A stretch of DNA of 64,000 nucleotides. Source: Crataegus laevigata. Its lineage: Eukaryota > Streptophyta > Magnoliopsida > Rosales > Rosaceae. This document shows, in pieces, positions 1 to 10,982 of this stretch. The stretch lies in NCBI GenBank assembly GCA_963580275.1, contig OY756947.1:10579001-10643000 (forward strand), in the 5' to 3' direction. Numbering within the stretch: position 1 is the first letter of the stretch; every line of letters starts with the position of its first letter. Made by a program: the position numbers and the translations under genes. The notes under the pieces are model-generated. The model had not been told where the DNA came from. It ran no database searches and worked only from the letters and a program-made list of their open reading frames with translations.

Positions 1-783
1 AAAAAGTTTTGAAGTTTTGATTCAAAAGTTTAATGTTTTTCATAAAGTTTTGGTTTATTAAAAATGGGTGAAGACTTAGTGGTGAAGGAAGATAAAAATC
101 TTTAATGTTTGTCAAAACAAATTTAATGTTTGACAAATATCTCTTACAAACTATCTCCATCACCGTTAATCTCACCCACCAAAATCAACTTGCAAAAATT
201 TTTTCAAAAATTTCAATTGTTTACTCAAATGGCCGGCCACCCCTCAAGTGGGGTAATTTTGGGCCTTTTGTGCAATTACATAAAGTTTTGATACTTTTAT
301 GTATTTGCATTTTGGCCCAAAAGTTTACGTATTTTACGTAAAGGTCCAAAATTACTAAAGGACAAATTGTTTTGTTCCTTTAATGAAGTTTTAGCAATTG
401 TTGAAAATTTTGGGTTCTAGTTGTAATTACATGAAGTTGTGGACTTTTGTGTTTTTACAAAGTGACCCCAAATTTTTTTGTTTTTTGCATAATGGCCCAA
501 AAGTTGTGGTCATTGTTTTTGGCCCAAAACAAAATGAGAACAAAATGGTTTTGTCTCTTTAAATGAGAATTGGATTTTCATTTTATTTAGTTCCATTTAA
601 ATCAATTCTATGAATCCAAAAACCAATTGTTTAAAGTTGCTTTCTTAGTTAATTTGATTGATTAAGAAAAGGGTGATTATGAACCAAATGCCTCGATAAT
701 TGAGCTATGTGATTGGCCGATTTACATTATGAATGTTTGGGTTTAGTAGAGTAGATTTGAATGTAATTTGATTAATTCAAGTT

Positions 784-863
784 TGTTGTAAAGGGCATAA
801 GTCCTCCAAAGTGTTGTAAAGGGCATAAGCCCTCCAATGTGTTGTAAAAGGGCATAAGCCCTT
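784..863 (+). repeat. Three tandem 28-bp units in the copia leader
   Basis: Units begin at 784, 812 and 840. Each starts TGTTGTAAAGGGCATAAG and continues with a CCTCCAA-type tail; the third has one extra A and diverges after about 24 bases. The copies are close to identical, so the expansion is recent relative to the rest of the leader. Confidence 0.85.
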
Positions 864-1450
864 CTCTTTATTTCATGTATTCCTATTTGTTTATTTGTAT
901 GCAAATTGGAATAGTTGGGTCCAACGCCCAATAGGAAATAACGGTTTAATTAGATTAAACGCGTAACTAAAATCAACAAACTATCTACCTTAAACCCAAG
1001 GTCCAACACAAGGCTCGTGTTGGATCAAATCAAATCGGTTCATAATCATCCTAAAACCTAAAACGACTATATAGTCCATATGAGGATGCAATGCGTTCGT
1101 TAGTAGTTCCATATAGTCTCGCTTGTTTCAACGAAACAGTGGGAGTATTATATGCTACTAATTCATATTAACTTGGACCAATAGTTGTGATAGGCCCATG
1201 TTCTTTTAATATGATTAAAATGATTTTGATGTAGCCCAAAAATACTCCCTCAACAAAATGAATATTAAGTTGATAAGCGAAAGATGCTTTGAACATCTCT
1301 TCATAGGCCTTCCACCGTGGTGGGCTCCAATCGTTTGTGACTCCTACACCGGCTTCACCCTATCATGGGGAAGTTCAAAGTATGTGCTTACATTCAGGAG
1401 GAGTCCATATGTACATACATGATGTGGTGAGGTAGGCAACGAGGATAGCC

Positions 1451-1662
1451 AACATCGTATCATCGTGAGGTTATTCTTGAACCCCTACACGAACTAAGCA
1501 TGGTGGGAATAACTTAACTAAGTGCAATGGTGCCGACATCATATCATCGTGAGGCAACATTCTCTAGAGGCCAAACAAGATGGGTAATTACAAACGTTGT
1601 AAATGAGTAAAGCGTTATTCTCTCATCATTATTTTTGCTAACCAACATCGTATCATCGTGAG
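1451..1662 (+). repeat. 20-bp motif occurring three times
   Basis: AACATCGTATCATCGTGAGG occurs at 1451-1470. Near-copies lie at about 1535-1554 (one or two changes) and 1643-1662, separated by 84 and 108 bases of unrelated sequence. This is a dispersed direct repeat in the leader. Its role is unknown; protein- or RNA-binding in the transcript is conceivable but not shown. Confidence 0.7.
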
Positions 1663-1808
1663 GTGGGCTTGGTAATGGTGAGTCTCCCATACCCCGCTAA
1701 GAGTTCAACATAACTCTCGGATTCTATTGAGGGATGTGGAATTTGCCAAAAATAGTGGGTGGTACTATTTGATTCAAAGACCCAATCAAGTAGTTTATCA
1801 ACAATCTA

Positions 1809-3218
1809 ATGCGATTTCTATTATGTTATGTAGTTAATGACATGCCTAAAATTATACCCACCATTATACTTAACAAAAGGGGCCTTAGGGGCCAACGTTT
1901 CCTTGCTTGGTATTGCCACATTGAGAATGTCTCAAAGGTGAAAGACATATTGTATGTGCTTAAGCAATCCCCTCCTCATGTACCTCCTAAGAAACTAGCT
2001 TCAAAGGAGGAGTGTCATGATTATGCAAGACACTATGAGGATGACTTACAAGCCAAATGCTTAATCCTCACTTCACTTAGTGAGGAGCTTATGAAGCTAC
2101 ATAAGCACATGGACACTTCACGTGCCATGGTTGAAAGTTTGCATAAGATGCATGACATTGAGACTAGTAATGTACGATTCTCAAATGTTTGTAGTCTACT
2201 AAATGCCAAAATGGCAAAGGGGGCATCGGTCCATAAACATGGACGAAAGATGGAAAGGATCTTTCAAGATCTTGAAAGTTTAGGAACTTCCATCGATGGG
2301 AAAATGGCCCAAGATTTTTTCCTTGCATCTCTCTCGGATGATTTCACTAAGTTTATTGTAAACTATAAAGTGAATAGATTCGATCATACTTTTAACGAGA
2401 TGATTGACATGTGCTGTAAATTTGAAAAGGGTTTCAAAAGGGGCAGTGGGAGTGAGAATGCAAACACAAGGAAAAGGTCGCATAAGAAGAAGGCATTAAA
2501 AACCAAAGGAACATGCTTTCATTGTGGAAAGGATGAACGTTGGAAGAAGAAATACAGGGTGCGCATTGCGAGCCTTATGACACGAACTTTTGAAGAGACT
2601 ATTTCTGTCATAGAAAGTGCTTTTACAGTGAGCTCCAATTCCTGGATATTTGATTCAGGCGCTAGTCAACATATCTGTAATACGATGCAGGGACTAGCGG
2701 GGAGCAAGACACTGCGCAATGGGGAGATGGTTGTGCGTGTTGGGAACGGCACTAAAATCTCTGCAAAAGCAATAGGCACCTACATGCTTAACCTACCCTC
2801 TGGGGAAGTCCTGGAACTTAAAAATTGTTTATATTTTCCTTCATGTATAAAGAATTTGATTTCTATCTCTAAGCTTTTACGAGATGGGCACTCAGTATTG
2901 TTTGACAAAATGAGTTGCACTTTATACTTGAACGGTCATATTATCTCTCATGGTAATATGATAGAGGGACTTTTTCACCTAGAGACGAATAGTGGGATGC
3001 ACTGTATTGAAAGCGGGAATACCTCAAAACCCAAAAGGGCTAGAGAAGAAGTTAACCAAGAAATGATGTGGCATCTTAAACTTGGACATGTGAACCTTGA
3101 AAAGATCCGCAATATGTCGAAAGATGGATATCTCCGCCCATTAGGTAATGACCAGATGGGTACTTGTGAATGTTGCTTGAAAGGGAAAATGACCAAATCT
3201 CCATTCACTGGGAAATGA
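1809..3218 (+). pseudogene. gag: copia gag, zinc knuckle and protease
   Basis: The 469-codon frame covers a UBN2-type Gag, then a degraded CCHC knuckle (CFHCGKDERWKKKY, in which the expected His and last Cys are replaced), then the aspartic protease (WIFDSGASQHIC, active site DSGA) and the pre-integrase HHCC region (H-x-x-H near MWHLKLGH, later CECCLKGK). Gag would package the RNA and protease would mature the polyprotein. The normal Gag N-terminus is missing or unrecognisable, so the true start is uncertain; the first Met is not convincing. A TGA at 3216-3218 cuts the polyprotein just before the integrase core, and the same frame continues beyond it. Confidence 0.8.
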
Positions 3219-4384
3219 GAGCGTGCCACTGAAATTCTAGGGTTAATCCACACTGACGTATGTGGACCTATGTCTACTACGTCGAGAGGAGGTTTCTCCT
3301 ACTATATCACATTCACCGACGATCACTCTCGGTTTGGCTATGTGTATCTTATGAAGTACAAGTCAGAATCCTTTGAAAGGTTCAAAGAATTCAAGAATGA
3401 AGTTGAGAAGCAAACTGGGGAACAGATAAAGATCCTAAGATCAGATCGAGGGGGTGAATATCTGAGTAATGAGTTCCTAGATTATCTCAAAGAGTGTGGA
3501 ATAATATCACAGTGGACTCCACTGGGAACTCCACAACTTAATGGAGTTTCTGAAAGGAGAAATCGAACCTTGATGAACATGGTTCGTTCTATGATGAGTT
3601 CCGCTGATCTACCAGTAACATTCTGGGGATACACTCTATATACAGCAGCTTACTTGCTTAATAGAGTACCTTCCAAATCAGTTTCACAAACGCCCTATGA
3701 GATATGGCATGGAAGAAAGCCAAGTCTTAATCACATTAAGATTTGGGGTTGTGAAGCATATGTCAACAAGCTTGAAGCTGCTAAGCTTGAAGCGAGATCA
3801 GTAAGGTGCTATTTTGTGGGATATCCTAGAGAAACTATGGGATATGAGTTCTACCATCCTGACGACCAGAAAGCTTTGTCGCCAGAACTGCTAAGTTTCT
3901 AGAGGACGAATTTGTTCTCAAAGGAACTATAAGTAAAACGATGGAAATTAATGAGATTAATGATGAACCACAAACAAGCACACGACATGTTGACAACCCT
4001 GTTCCTAAACCCCTAGCTCCACGTAGATCTGAACGGGTTAGTAAGCCACCTAAGAGGTATGGCTTAGACAAAGACTTTGAGGAATTGTACCTTTTAGGTG
4101 ACAATGACACAAAGGAGGATCCTAGGGACTACACTGAAGCAATGTCCGACATTGATTCGAAGAGATGGCAAAAGGCCATGAAATCCGAGATGGATTCCAT
4201 GTATCAAAATCAGGTCTTGACTCTTGTAGACCCTCCAGAAGGTATAGTACCTGTTGGAAACAAATGGGTCTTCAAGAGGAAGATAGGCGTTGATGGGAAC
4301 GTGGAGACTTATAAGGCTAGATTAGTAACCAAGGGTTACAGCAACGAGAAGGGATTGACTATGAAGAAACTTTCTCTTCTGTAG
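3219..4384 (+). pseudogene. copia integrase core and linker
   Basis: Downstream of the stop at 3216 the same frame reads LIHTDVCGPM, then the catalytic-core landmarks FTDDHSRFGYVYLMKYKS, LRSDRGGEY and GVSERRNRTLM, and the C-terminal GKP-like part (WHGRKPSLNHIKIWGC). This enzyme would join cDNA ends to host DNA. A one-base deletion near 3873 shifts the frame; the linker and start of RT (WQKAMKSEMDSM, NKWVFKRKIG, YKARLVTKGYS) continue in another frame from about 3875 to 4354. A second one-base deletion near 4354 shifts it again. The lesions are one stop and two single-base deletions. Confidence 0.8.
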
Positions 4385-4386
4385 CC

Positions 4387-5697
4387 ATGATTAAGTCCAT
4401 TCGGATTTTGCTTGCTATAGCTGCGTACTATGATTATGAAATCTGGCAAATGGACGTGAAGACGGCCTTTCTGAACGGCTACCTAGAGGAAGAGCTTTAT
4501 ATGGCTCAACCCGAAGGTTTCGTGTCCAAGTCTGAAAAGACTAAGGTATGCAAGCTTCAAAGGTCCATTTATGGACTTAAGCAAGCCTCAAGGAGCTGGA
4601 ACATTCGTTTTGATACTGAAATCAAATCGTTTGGTTTTACTCAAAACGAAGACGACAATTGTGTTTATCAAAAAGTCGTTGGGGGTGCAGTTGTATTCCT
4701 AGTGTTATATGTAGATGACATATTACTCTTCGGGAATGACACTGCAGTACTTTCTTCTGTAAAAGTGTGGTTGTCCAAAACCTTCCACATGAAAGATTTA
4801 GGAGATGCATCTTATGTACTTGGGATAAAGCTCTATCGTGATAGATCCAGAAAATTAATTGGATTATCCCAATCTATGTACATTGATAAAGTGATGAGTA
4901 GGTTCCAAATGGAACAATCTAAGAAAGGTTTTCTTCCTGTGAGACATGGAATTCACCTTTCTAAGTCCATGGAACCTAAGACTTCTGAAGAGATACGGCA
5001 TATGAGTACTGTTCCTTATGCTTCCGCCATAGGAAGTCTCATGTATGCCATGATATGCACAAGGCCTGATATCGCATATGCTGTGAGCATTACTAGTCGA
5101 TATCAATCTAACCCAGGATCAGAACACTGGGCAGCTATCAAGACAGTCCTTAAGTACTTAAGAAGAACTAAGGACATGTTCCTCGTTTATGGACGAGCGA
5201 CAGAGTTGCGAGTGGAAGGCTATACAGACGCAGATTTCCAATCTGACGTCGATGATAAAAGTTCCAACTCTGGATATGTATTCACTCTGAATGGTGGGGC
5301 TGTCAGCTGGAAAAGCAAGAAACAAAGTGTAATTGCTGATTCCACGACAGAGGCTGAATATGTCGCTGCAGCTGAAGCCGGCAAAGAAGCGTTCTGGATG
5401 AAAAAGTTCATCACTGAACTTGGAGTGGTTCCAACCATTACATCACCAGTAACTTTGTACTGTGATAATAATGGGGCGATAGCTCAAGCCAAGGAACCCA
5501 GGGCACATCAAAAGAACAATCATTTTGACAGGCGCTTTAATATCATTAGAAGATATGCTGCCGAGGGGAAAGTCAACATCCTCAAAGTTGCCTCAGCCGA
5601 TAACGTAGCAGATCCACTGACGAAGCCAATGTCTCAAATCCAACTTGACCGCCATATGGAAAATATGGGTATTAGATACATGGGAGGATGGCTTTGA
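4387..5697 (+). CDS. copia reverse transcriptase-RNase H, open for 436 codons
   Basis: This is the best preserved part of the element. RT motifs appear in order: IWQMDVKTAFLNG (first catalytic Asp), SIYGLKQASR and LYVDDILLFG (catalytic YVDD). RNase H follows with GYTDADF, the segment with DSTTEAEYVA, and LYCDNNGAIA. The frame ends shortly after ADPLTKPMS, the usual end of copia Pol. The enzyme would copy element RNA into cDNA and degrade the RNA strand. The frame has no start of its own: it is the tail of the gag-pol polyprotein whose upstream parts are broken, so no protein is expected unless in trans or by unusual initiation. Confidence 0.85.
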   Translation: MIKSIRILLAIAAYYDYEIWQMDVKTAFLNGYLEEELYMAQPEGFVSKSEKTKVCKLQRSIYGLKQASRSWNIRFDTEIKSFGFTQNEDDNCVYQKVVGGAVVFLVLYVDDILLFGNDTAVLSSVKVWLSKTFHMKDLGDASYVLGIKLYRDRSRKLIGLSQSMYIDKVMSRFQMEQSKKGFLPVRHGIHLSKSMEPKTSEEIRHMSTVPYASAIGSLMYAMICTRPDIAYAVSITSRYQSNPGSEHWAAIKTVLKYLRRTKDMFLVYGRATELRVEGYTDADFQSDVDDKSSNSGYVFTLNGGAVSWKSKKQSVIADSTTEAEYVAAAEAGKEAFWMKKFITELGVVPTITSPVTLYCDNNGAIAQAKEPRAHQKNNHFDRRFNIIRRYAAEGKVNILKVASADNVADPLTKPMSQIQLDRHMENMGIRYMGGWL

Positions 5698-5698
5698 G

Positions 5699-5712
5699 TC
5701 CAAGTGGGAGAT
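5699..5712 (+). promoter_or_regulatory. Polypurine tract of the copia element
   Basis: CCAAGTGGGAGAT lies directly before the presumed 3' LTR start (TGTTAGAAG at 5713) and just after the Pol stop. A G-rich purine run at this spot primes plus-strand cDNA synthesis in LTR elements. Confidence 0.75.
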
Positions 5713-7527
5713 TGTTAGAAGTATGCCCACAAAGCCACTCATTTGATGTAATAGCTTTTGGAATACTTATTGTATTAAACTTTTATATGTTTAATGAAGG
5801 GCAAAGCTTATTGTTAATCACTATTTATTGTATCTTGTGTTTAAGCAATAGGGGAATCCAAGGAATGTATTTGATCTAAGAGATAAGTGATTTAAGTAAG
5901 TTAGATTAACAAGACCTTTCCCTTATGTTCATTCCTAAAACGTTCCTAGCCATAGGATTGCCAATTGGGAATTGACAATCCGCTAAGGTTAGTATGTGTT
6001 ATGTCGACTCAAGCGCGAGTATGAGAAGTCTCAAGTCATTTAGTGTTGGACACTAAGACAAACACATAGGTGCTCGAAGGAGTAATCGAGTACACTGAAC
6101 AATGATCAAAAGAGAGTTCAAACATACATGTCATGTAAGAACTCAGGAGTTACAATATGCAAAGTAGTCCTTTAACCTGAGGCATCATAGATGTCTAATG
6201 GTTAGGTCCTTGATCTTTGATTATGTCAAAGACATTCCATTGGAGTGTCCACGGCATTGTTGCGGTCAAGCTACCTAGTCATGTAGGCATATGAATGCAC
6301 AACAAGGGATCTCTAACCTTCCATGGTGGAAGGAGAATACTCTAAGATATTATTCGAGAGTCTTTGGCCAAAGCATATGAATATGACTTAGGAAGTTTGT
6401 TCCAAATCATATTCAATTGAATCATATAGATAAGTATCACATTGGATAGTATACATGAACCAAACTATCACTTAAACAATGTGATTAAGAGTATTGTATT
6501 AGAGAAGGACCGTATTGCATTGTAGTTGTAACTGGATAGGTTCTCCAACTATTTCTACTTAGCTTGGGTAACCATGATATGCTGCTGGTGTCACTCATGG
6601 TATGTGGAAGCCCTAATGATTAGCAAACGCTAGTTTTTAGGGAGAATTGAAATGTAGTTTCAATTCACAATCGATCGTTAAAAGTAACAATCGCCCACTG
6701 CCTCGCTAATTGGAACCTAATGGATCGTACACCGCATAAGGATGAAAGTGAAGAAATTAAATGAAATGGATATGCAATTAAATGGTTTAATTGAAAAATG
6801 GTCAAAGTTAATTAATTAGTTAATTAATTATACGAAATGTTCATATTGGGCTTTTAAGTTGGTTTTGGGCTTCGGGGCCCAAAGTGTTTTGGTTCACAAG
6901 GCCCATTATGTTTAAGTTGTATGACAACTAAAACAAAATGGGCAATTAGCCCAATAACAAAGATAAGGCCGGCCATAAGGGTGAGGGGTAGCAAACTTGT
7001 ATTAATTACAAGTTTGCCACTCACATGAAATGAAGTATAAATTCAAATTTATAGCTTTATTTTCTTTTAGGGTTTTCTAAGAGCAAAAGAGGTGAAACAC
7101 TTTCTCTCCTTTGCTCCTATAGAGGCCGGCCACTTAGAGAAGAAAAAGCTAGCACTCTCTTCTTCTCTAAGTCATCCATTTCATCTTCACAACTAATCCT
7201 TGGTGAAGAGACTTAGAGACATCAAGCCTTTGGTGTTTTGGAGAACACATCCTCAAATCCTCAAAGCAGCAAAGGAGGTGGCTTGAAGGCCCTCCACTTG
7301 GGTGAATCCCTTGAGTAATCAAGGATGAGCTTCAAGGGTAATGAATCTCTAAATCCTTTCTTCTCTTTAATGTTGTTAAAGAGTTATGGTTCACCATATA
7401 CTAGGCTTTGAAAGTCATGGGTTTTATGAATTGTTTTTGGATGTATGCCTACTCTAATGTGTTAATAGTTTGCATATGTATTCAAATATTCTTGCATGTT
7501 CTTAGCTAGGACAAAATTATTCCTTCA
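5713..7527 (+). repeat. 3' LTR of the copia element, about 1815 bp
   Basis: It starts TGTTAGAAG straight after the purine tract and ends TTCCTTCA, followed by Harbinger-derived DNA. A TATA-like GAAGTATAAATTC at about 7032-7044, followed by a pyrimidine-rich 5' leader-like segment, marks the likely promoter of the LTR. Two GGCCGGCC-containing stretches (near 6969 and 7132) are notable. The end point is inferred from where transposase homology resumes, not by comparison with a second LTR, so it could be off by some bases. There is no gene inside. Confidence 0.65.
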
Positions 7528-7539
7528 CTTGCAAGATAC

Positions 7540-8564
7540 CAAAACAACGCTCGACATCCTTCCTACACCCTTCTTGACATTTTGCAAAGTGTTTTTCTTT
7601 TTAGTATGTGGATGCGGCATTGTTTTGACAAATGTATCCCACCTTGGGTAAATTCCATCTGCAAGGTAGTATGATCCCTCGTATTGGGTACCATTAACCC
7701 AATATGTTCATTTTGGCGATTTTCCTAGCAGCAGGTCGTCGAACACTGGGGATTGGGCAAGGACATTTAGGTCATTCTGAGCTCCAGGAACACCAAAAAA
7801 ATCATGCCAAATCCAGGTATCAAATGATGCTTTTGGCTCCTTTTCTGTCGCCATAAGCTTTTTGCCACGCAGTTGGACAGTTTTTCCAAGTCCAGTGCAT
7901 GCAGTCAATGCTTCCAATCATGCCAGGGAAGCCTTGCATCTCACCCTTCCTTAGAAGCCTTCGCATGTCCCTTGGCGTGGGTGTCCGAAGGTACTCATTG
8001 GTGTAGAGGGCTTCAATTGTAGAGCAAAAGCGCATCAGGGACTCCAGAACAGTTGTTCTTCCCATCCTGGCGATCTCATCCACTTGATCTGCAGAAGCTC
8101 CATACGCAAGCATTCGCAAGGCAGCCGTAATTTTTTGCTCGGGAAGAAGACCTAGAACATGAAAAGCATCCTCTTTTTTGCACAAAGTATGGATCATGGT
8201 TGCAAATAGCACTCATGATTTTGTCGAACAAACCTCGTTGCATTTTAAAATGACGTCTAAAAATATGATCAGGGAATATGCTGTTGGGAATAAAATAATC
8301 TTCTAAGAGATCTTTACCTCGTCTTTCCCTTTTTCTATCGAGGTTTGCAGCACGTCTGGATTTGGCTATCTGCCCTACGGCTTCCATGACACGGCGGGAA
8401 TGTGAAGCCCTCTGCCTTCTATGGTGATCATCCTCATCCTCCTCCATGAAGAAAGCCTTATCTCCACCTCCATCTTCCTCGAGATTGGCCAATTCTGCCT
8501 GTTGTGCCAACAACCTTTTCTGTTGCTCCTGCAATTGTTTATACACTCTCCTTGAAGAAGACAT
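7540..8564 (-). pseudogene. Harbinger transposase (HARBI1/ALP1-like nuclease), truncated
   Basis: It starts at 8564 (MSSSRRVYKQLQEQQ) with an acidic N-terminus, then EDYFIPNSIFPDHIFRRHFKM, the LPEQKITAALRMLAYG helix region, GSIDCMHWTWKNCP (first catalytic Asp), HDFFGVPGAQNDLNVL (second) and YLADGIYPRW (third acidic region, about 7630-7660). The protein is spread over at least three frames, with shifts near 8170 and 7900, so it is not translatable. Homology stops around 7530 at FGILQ, where the copia LTR begins. The enzyme would cut and rejoin the transposon ends at TTA/TAA sites, normally with a separate Myb-like partner; no partner gene is seen here. Confidence 0.85.
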
Positions 8565-8696
8565 TGTAATAAGAACTCAAGATTTGAAAACGATGAACAA
8601 TGATTCTGAGCTAAAAAGAAGGATTGAGCTTGGTGTGAGGATGGATGTAGAGATGCAGGGTTTATATGGATGAAAAAAACAAAGATAAGGTTCTGG

Positions 8697-9115
8697 ACAA
8701 TGCCGCGTGGCACTACGTGATTGGTTGAAAATCTTATCGAAATCTTGGCTAAATTATTGTAATCCGGAAGTGACACGTGGCGCATCGAGATTGGTTGGAA
8801 ATCTTATCAAAATCTTGGCTAAATTATTGTAATCCGGAAGTGACACGTGGCGCATAGGGATTGGTTGGAAATCTTATCGAAAATCTATCCACAAAATAGT
8901 ACGTTTTGGATAATGACACGTGTCATTACGAGGTTGGTTGAAAATCTTATCGAAATGTTGGCTAAATTATTGTAAACCGGAAGTGACATGTGGCACGTCG
9001 GAATTGGTTGAAAATCTTAGCGGAAATCTATTCAGAAAATAGTACGTTCGGATAATGACACGTGGCGTGACGAGATTCGTTAAAAATCCTACCCGAAATT
9101 AAAACTATTTTATTT
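8697..9115. repeat. Six G-box-bearing subterminal repeats, period 70-73 bp
   Basis: Units are anchored by TGACACGTGGC or a close variant at 8701, 8771, 8841, 8914, 8984 and 9056. Each is followed by a GATTGGTTGGAAATCTTATC-like segment and, in most, TTGGCTAAATTATTG. The spacings are 70, 70, 73, 70 and 72. They lie between the transposase start and the transposon end, the usual place for transposase-binding subterminal repeats. The core ACACGTGGC is also a plant G-box/ABRE sequence. Confidence 0.85.
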
Positions 9116-9285
9116 TTTTATTCTTTTACAAAAAATTAAAAAATATTATAAATGGGCTGGGTGCCAGCGCATTTTTTTAGGGATGGAGATGCAATGGCCT
9201 ATTACTGTTCATTGGAGTCTGTTACTGTTCACTTGAGTGGATAAATGGGCTGGGTGCTGGCACCCAGTCTTAGGGGTGGACTTGC

Positions 9286-10409
9286 TTTTTGCAAGTTTGA
9301 TAGGGCAACAACACCAAATAGAAAGGTTGCCTAGCCAAACTATGGTGAATCCAAATGCGGAGCAGATGAATGTTGTGACTTTAAGGAGTGGAAAAGAAGT
9401 TTTTGTGTAGCCGAGGATGCAAAAAAGGACTAGAAAAGATAAAAATGAGCAAGGGGAACTACAAACCAAAAATATTGAGCAAGATGGGTCCTTAACAGAA
9501 ACTGAAAGTCTCCTAAAGCTACAGAATTGAACAAAAAAAATTATGATAAAGTAAGTAAAGAAGTTCAAGATTCATTTAACTCATGTGTCCCTGTTCTTTT
9601 TCCTCGTAGGTTTATGAAGTCTAAGAAAAAGCAAACTAATAAGGAAATCTTGGATACTTTCTGGAAAGTCCAAGTGAACTTACCTCTTTTAGATGCCATA
9701 AAACAAGTGCCCAAGTATGCAAAGTTCCTTAAAGAGCTTTGTACGAACAAGAGGAGATTCAATGATCAAGAAACTATGGCATTAAACGAGGAAGTATCAG
9801 CTATTTTGCAGTGGAAGCTGCCACCAAAGTTGAAGGATGTCAGAAGCTTTACCATTCCATGTGTAATCGGAGGGAAGGAGTTTAGGAAAGCATTGTGTGA
9901 TTTGGGGGCATCCATCAATTTGATGCCATATTCAGTGTATGAATCATTGAACCTTAGATACTTGAAGAAAACAAAGGTAGTAATCCAATTGGTAAATCGT
10001 TCAAATAGATATCCCAAAGGCCTATTGGAGGATGTACTGGTGCAAGTGAATGAGCTCATTTTTCCCGCTGACGTTTTTTGTTTTTGAGATGGAACATGAT
10101 CCTATGCCTACTGCACTTCCTCTTATATTGGGAAAACCATTCCTTAGAACAGCGCGTACACAGACTGATGTCTACGATGGTACCTTAACTATGGAAATTG
10201 ATGGAGAAAGCGTCAAGTTCAGAATCTTCAATGTTATGAGGTACCCTAGTGATTTTGAATCTTGTTTGTCTATTGATGTGTTTGACTATTTTGTGCAGGA
10301 TTGTTTTAATGAAGGTGTGGGACAAGATAATTTAGAGAAGGTGTTAGTACATAGCATTACACATGGAAAGCTTAATTATTCCGAGCACATTGAAGAAGAA
10401 TTAATCTAG
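9286..10409 (+). pseudogene. gypsy gag C-terminus and protease
   Basis: A gag tail is readable from about 9286 (SLIGQQHQ, VVTLRSGKEV), with stops at 9408 and 9527. An open stretch from 9527 to 10087 follows, with VPKYAKFLKELC, then the retropepsin core CDLGASINLMP and PKGLLEDVLVQVNE. A frameshift near 10075 passes the reading to 10050-10409, which holds the protease flap/end (PLILGKPFLRTARTQTDVYDG, GTLTMEIDGE). The protease would mature Gag-Pol. At least two stops and one frameshift make it non-functional. Confidence 0.75.
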
Positions 10410-10422
10410 ACAGTGGCAGCCC

Positions 10423-10945
10423 GTGAGTCTTTTTCACCAATTTGTGGTAAGTCTTCTTCCTATTTTATTTCTCTTCCTACTTTTAACGAAAAAAACTCTT
10501 CCTTTTGTGATTCAGGAACCCAAATTAGAGCTTAAGAATGAAGCTAGTGAGCTAGTGCCTACACGTGTGCAAAATAGTTGGAGAGTTTATACAGACTATC
10601 GGAAGATAAAATAGCACCACAAGCAAGGATCACTTTCCAGTCCCATTCATTGATCAAATGTTAGAAAGGTTAGCTTGTCATCCTCATTATTGCTTTCTTG
10701 ATGGCTATTCTGGATATAATCATATTGCAGTTGCTCCGAAAGATCAAGAAAAGACGACTTTCACATGTCCATTTGGCACATTTGCATACCGGAGGATGTC
10801 GTTTAGACTTTGCAATGCCCCCGCCACATTTCAAAGGTGTATGGTAAGTATCTTTTCTGATATGATTGAGAAAATCATTGAAGTGCTCATGATTTTTCAG
10901 TTTATGGTGATTCTTTTGATACATGTCTACATAATCTGTACCTAG
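10423..10945 (+). pseudogene. gypsy reverse transcriptase with its catalytic motif destroyed
   Basis: NSWRVYTDYRKI leads into RT, but a stop/frameshift at about 10612 interrupts. The frame from 10658 holds the fingers and palm (CFLDGYSGYNHIAVAP, EKTTFTCPFGTFAYRRM, LCNAPATFQRCM, IFSDMIEKIIEV). Where the catalytic x-x-DD box should follow (about 10890) the frame jumps: a deletion that I read as four bases removes both catalytic aspartates and throws the rest out of frame. The stretch around 10440-10500 before NSWRV also looks altered. Confidence 0.8.
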
Positions 10946-10982
10946 TTTTAAAACGTTGCAAAGAAACTAATCTGGCCGTAAA

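Larger units (their letters stand above)
1..1808 (+). other. Non-coding leader of the copia element
   Basis: There is no credible gene: the open frames are short and match no family I know. The stretch is AT-rich and holds two sets of short direct repeats, listed separately. Its position between the presumed off-window 5' LTR and gag makes it the untranslated leader of the retroelement, about 1.8 kb long, which is long for copia elements. No primer binding site complementary to initiator tRNA-Met is visible, as expected if the LTR/PBS junction lies further left. Confidence 0.5.
1..7527 (+). mobile_element. Ty1/copia LTR retrotransposon with long LTR (5' LTR outside the window)
   Basis: Order of parts is non-coding leader, gag, protease, integrase, reverse transcriptase, RNase H, purine tract and 3' LTR. 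Integrase before reverse transcriptase is the copia arrangement. No sequence matching the 3' LTR is found upstream of gag, so the 5' LTR must lie left of position 1. The right edge at 7527 is placed where LTR sequence ending in CA meets DNA that reads, on the other strand, as the third catalytic region of a Harbinger transposase. The element therefore seems to have landed inside that transposase gene. The Tork/TAR-type lineage is only a guess from integrase and RT wording. The element is dead by its own coding lesions. Confidence 0.85.
7528..9272 (-). mobile_element. PIF/Harbinger-type DNA transposon, right part
   Basis: It carries a - strand DDE_Tnp_4-class transposase plus subterminal repeats. 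The copia element cuts it at 7527/7528, so the transposase C-terminus and the other terminus should lie left of the window. The right end is uncertain. Two related candidate ends occur, one around 9178-9195 (TTAGGGATGGAGATGC) and one around 9270-9286 (TTAGGGGTGGACTTGC), each preceded by a near-identical ATAAATGGGCTGGGTGC segment. A TTA at 9270-9272 fits the trinucleotide target of this family. Beyond it the Athila-like gag resumes. Confidence 0.7.

Noticed and set aside
9178..9272. Exact right terminus of the first Harbinger element
   Set aside because: Two similar candidate ends exist about 93 bp apart and the other terminus is outside the window, so none was fixed.
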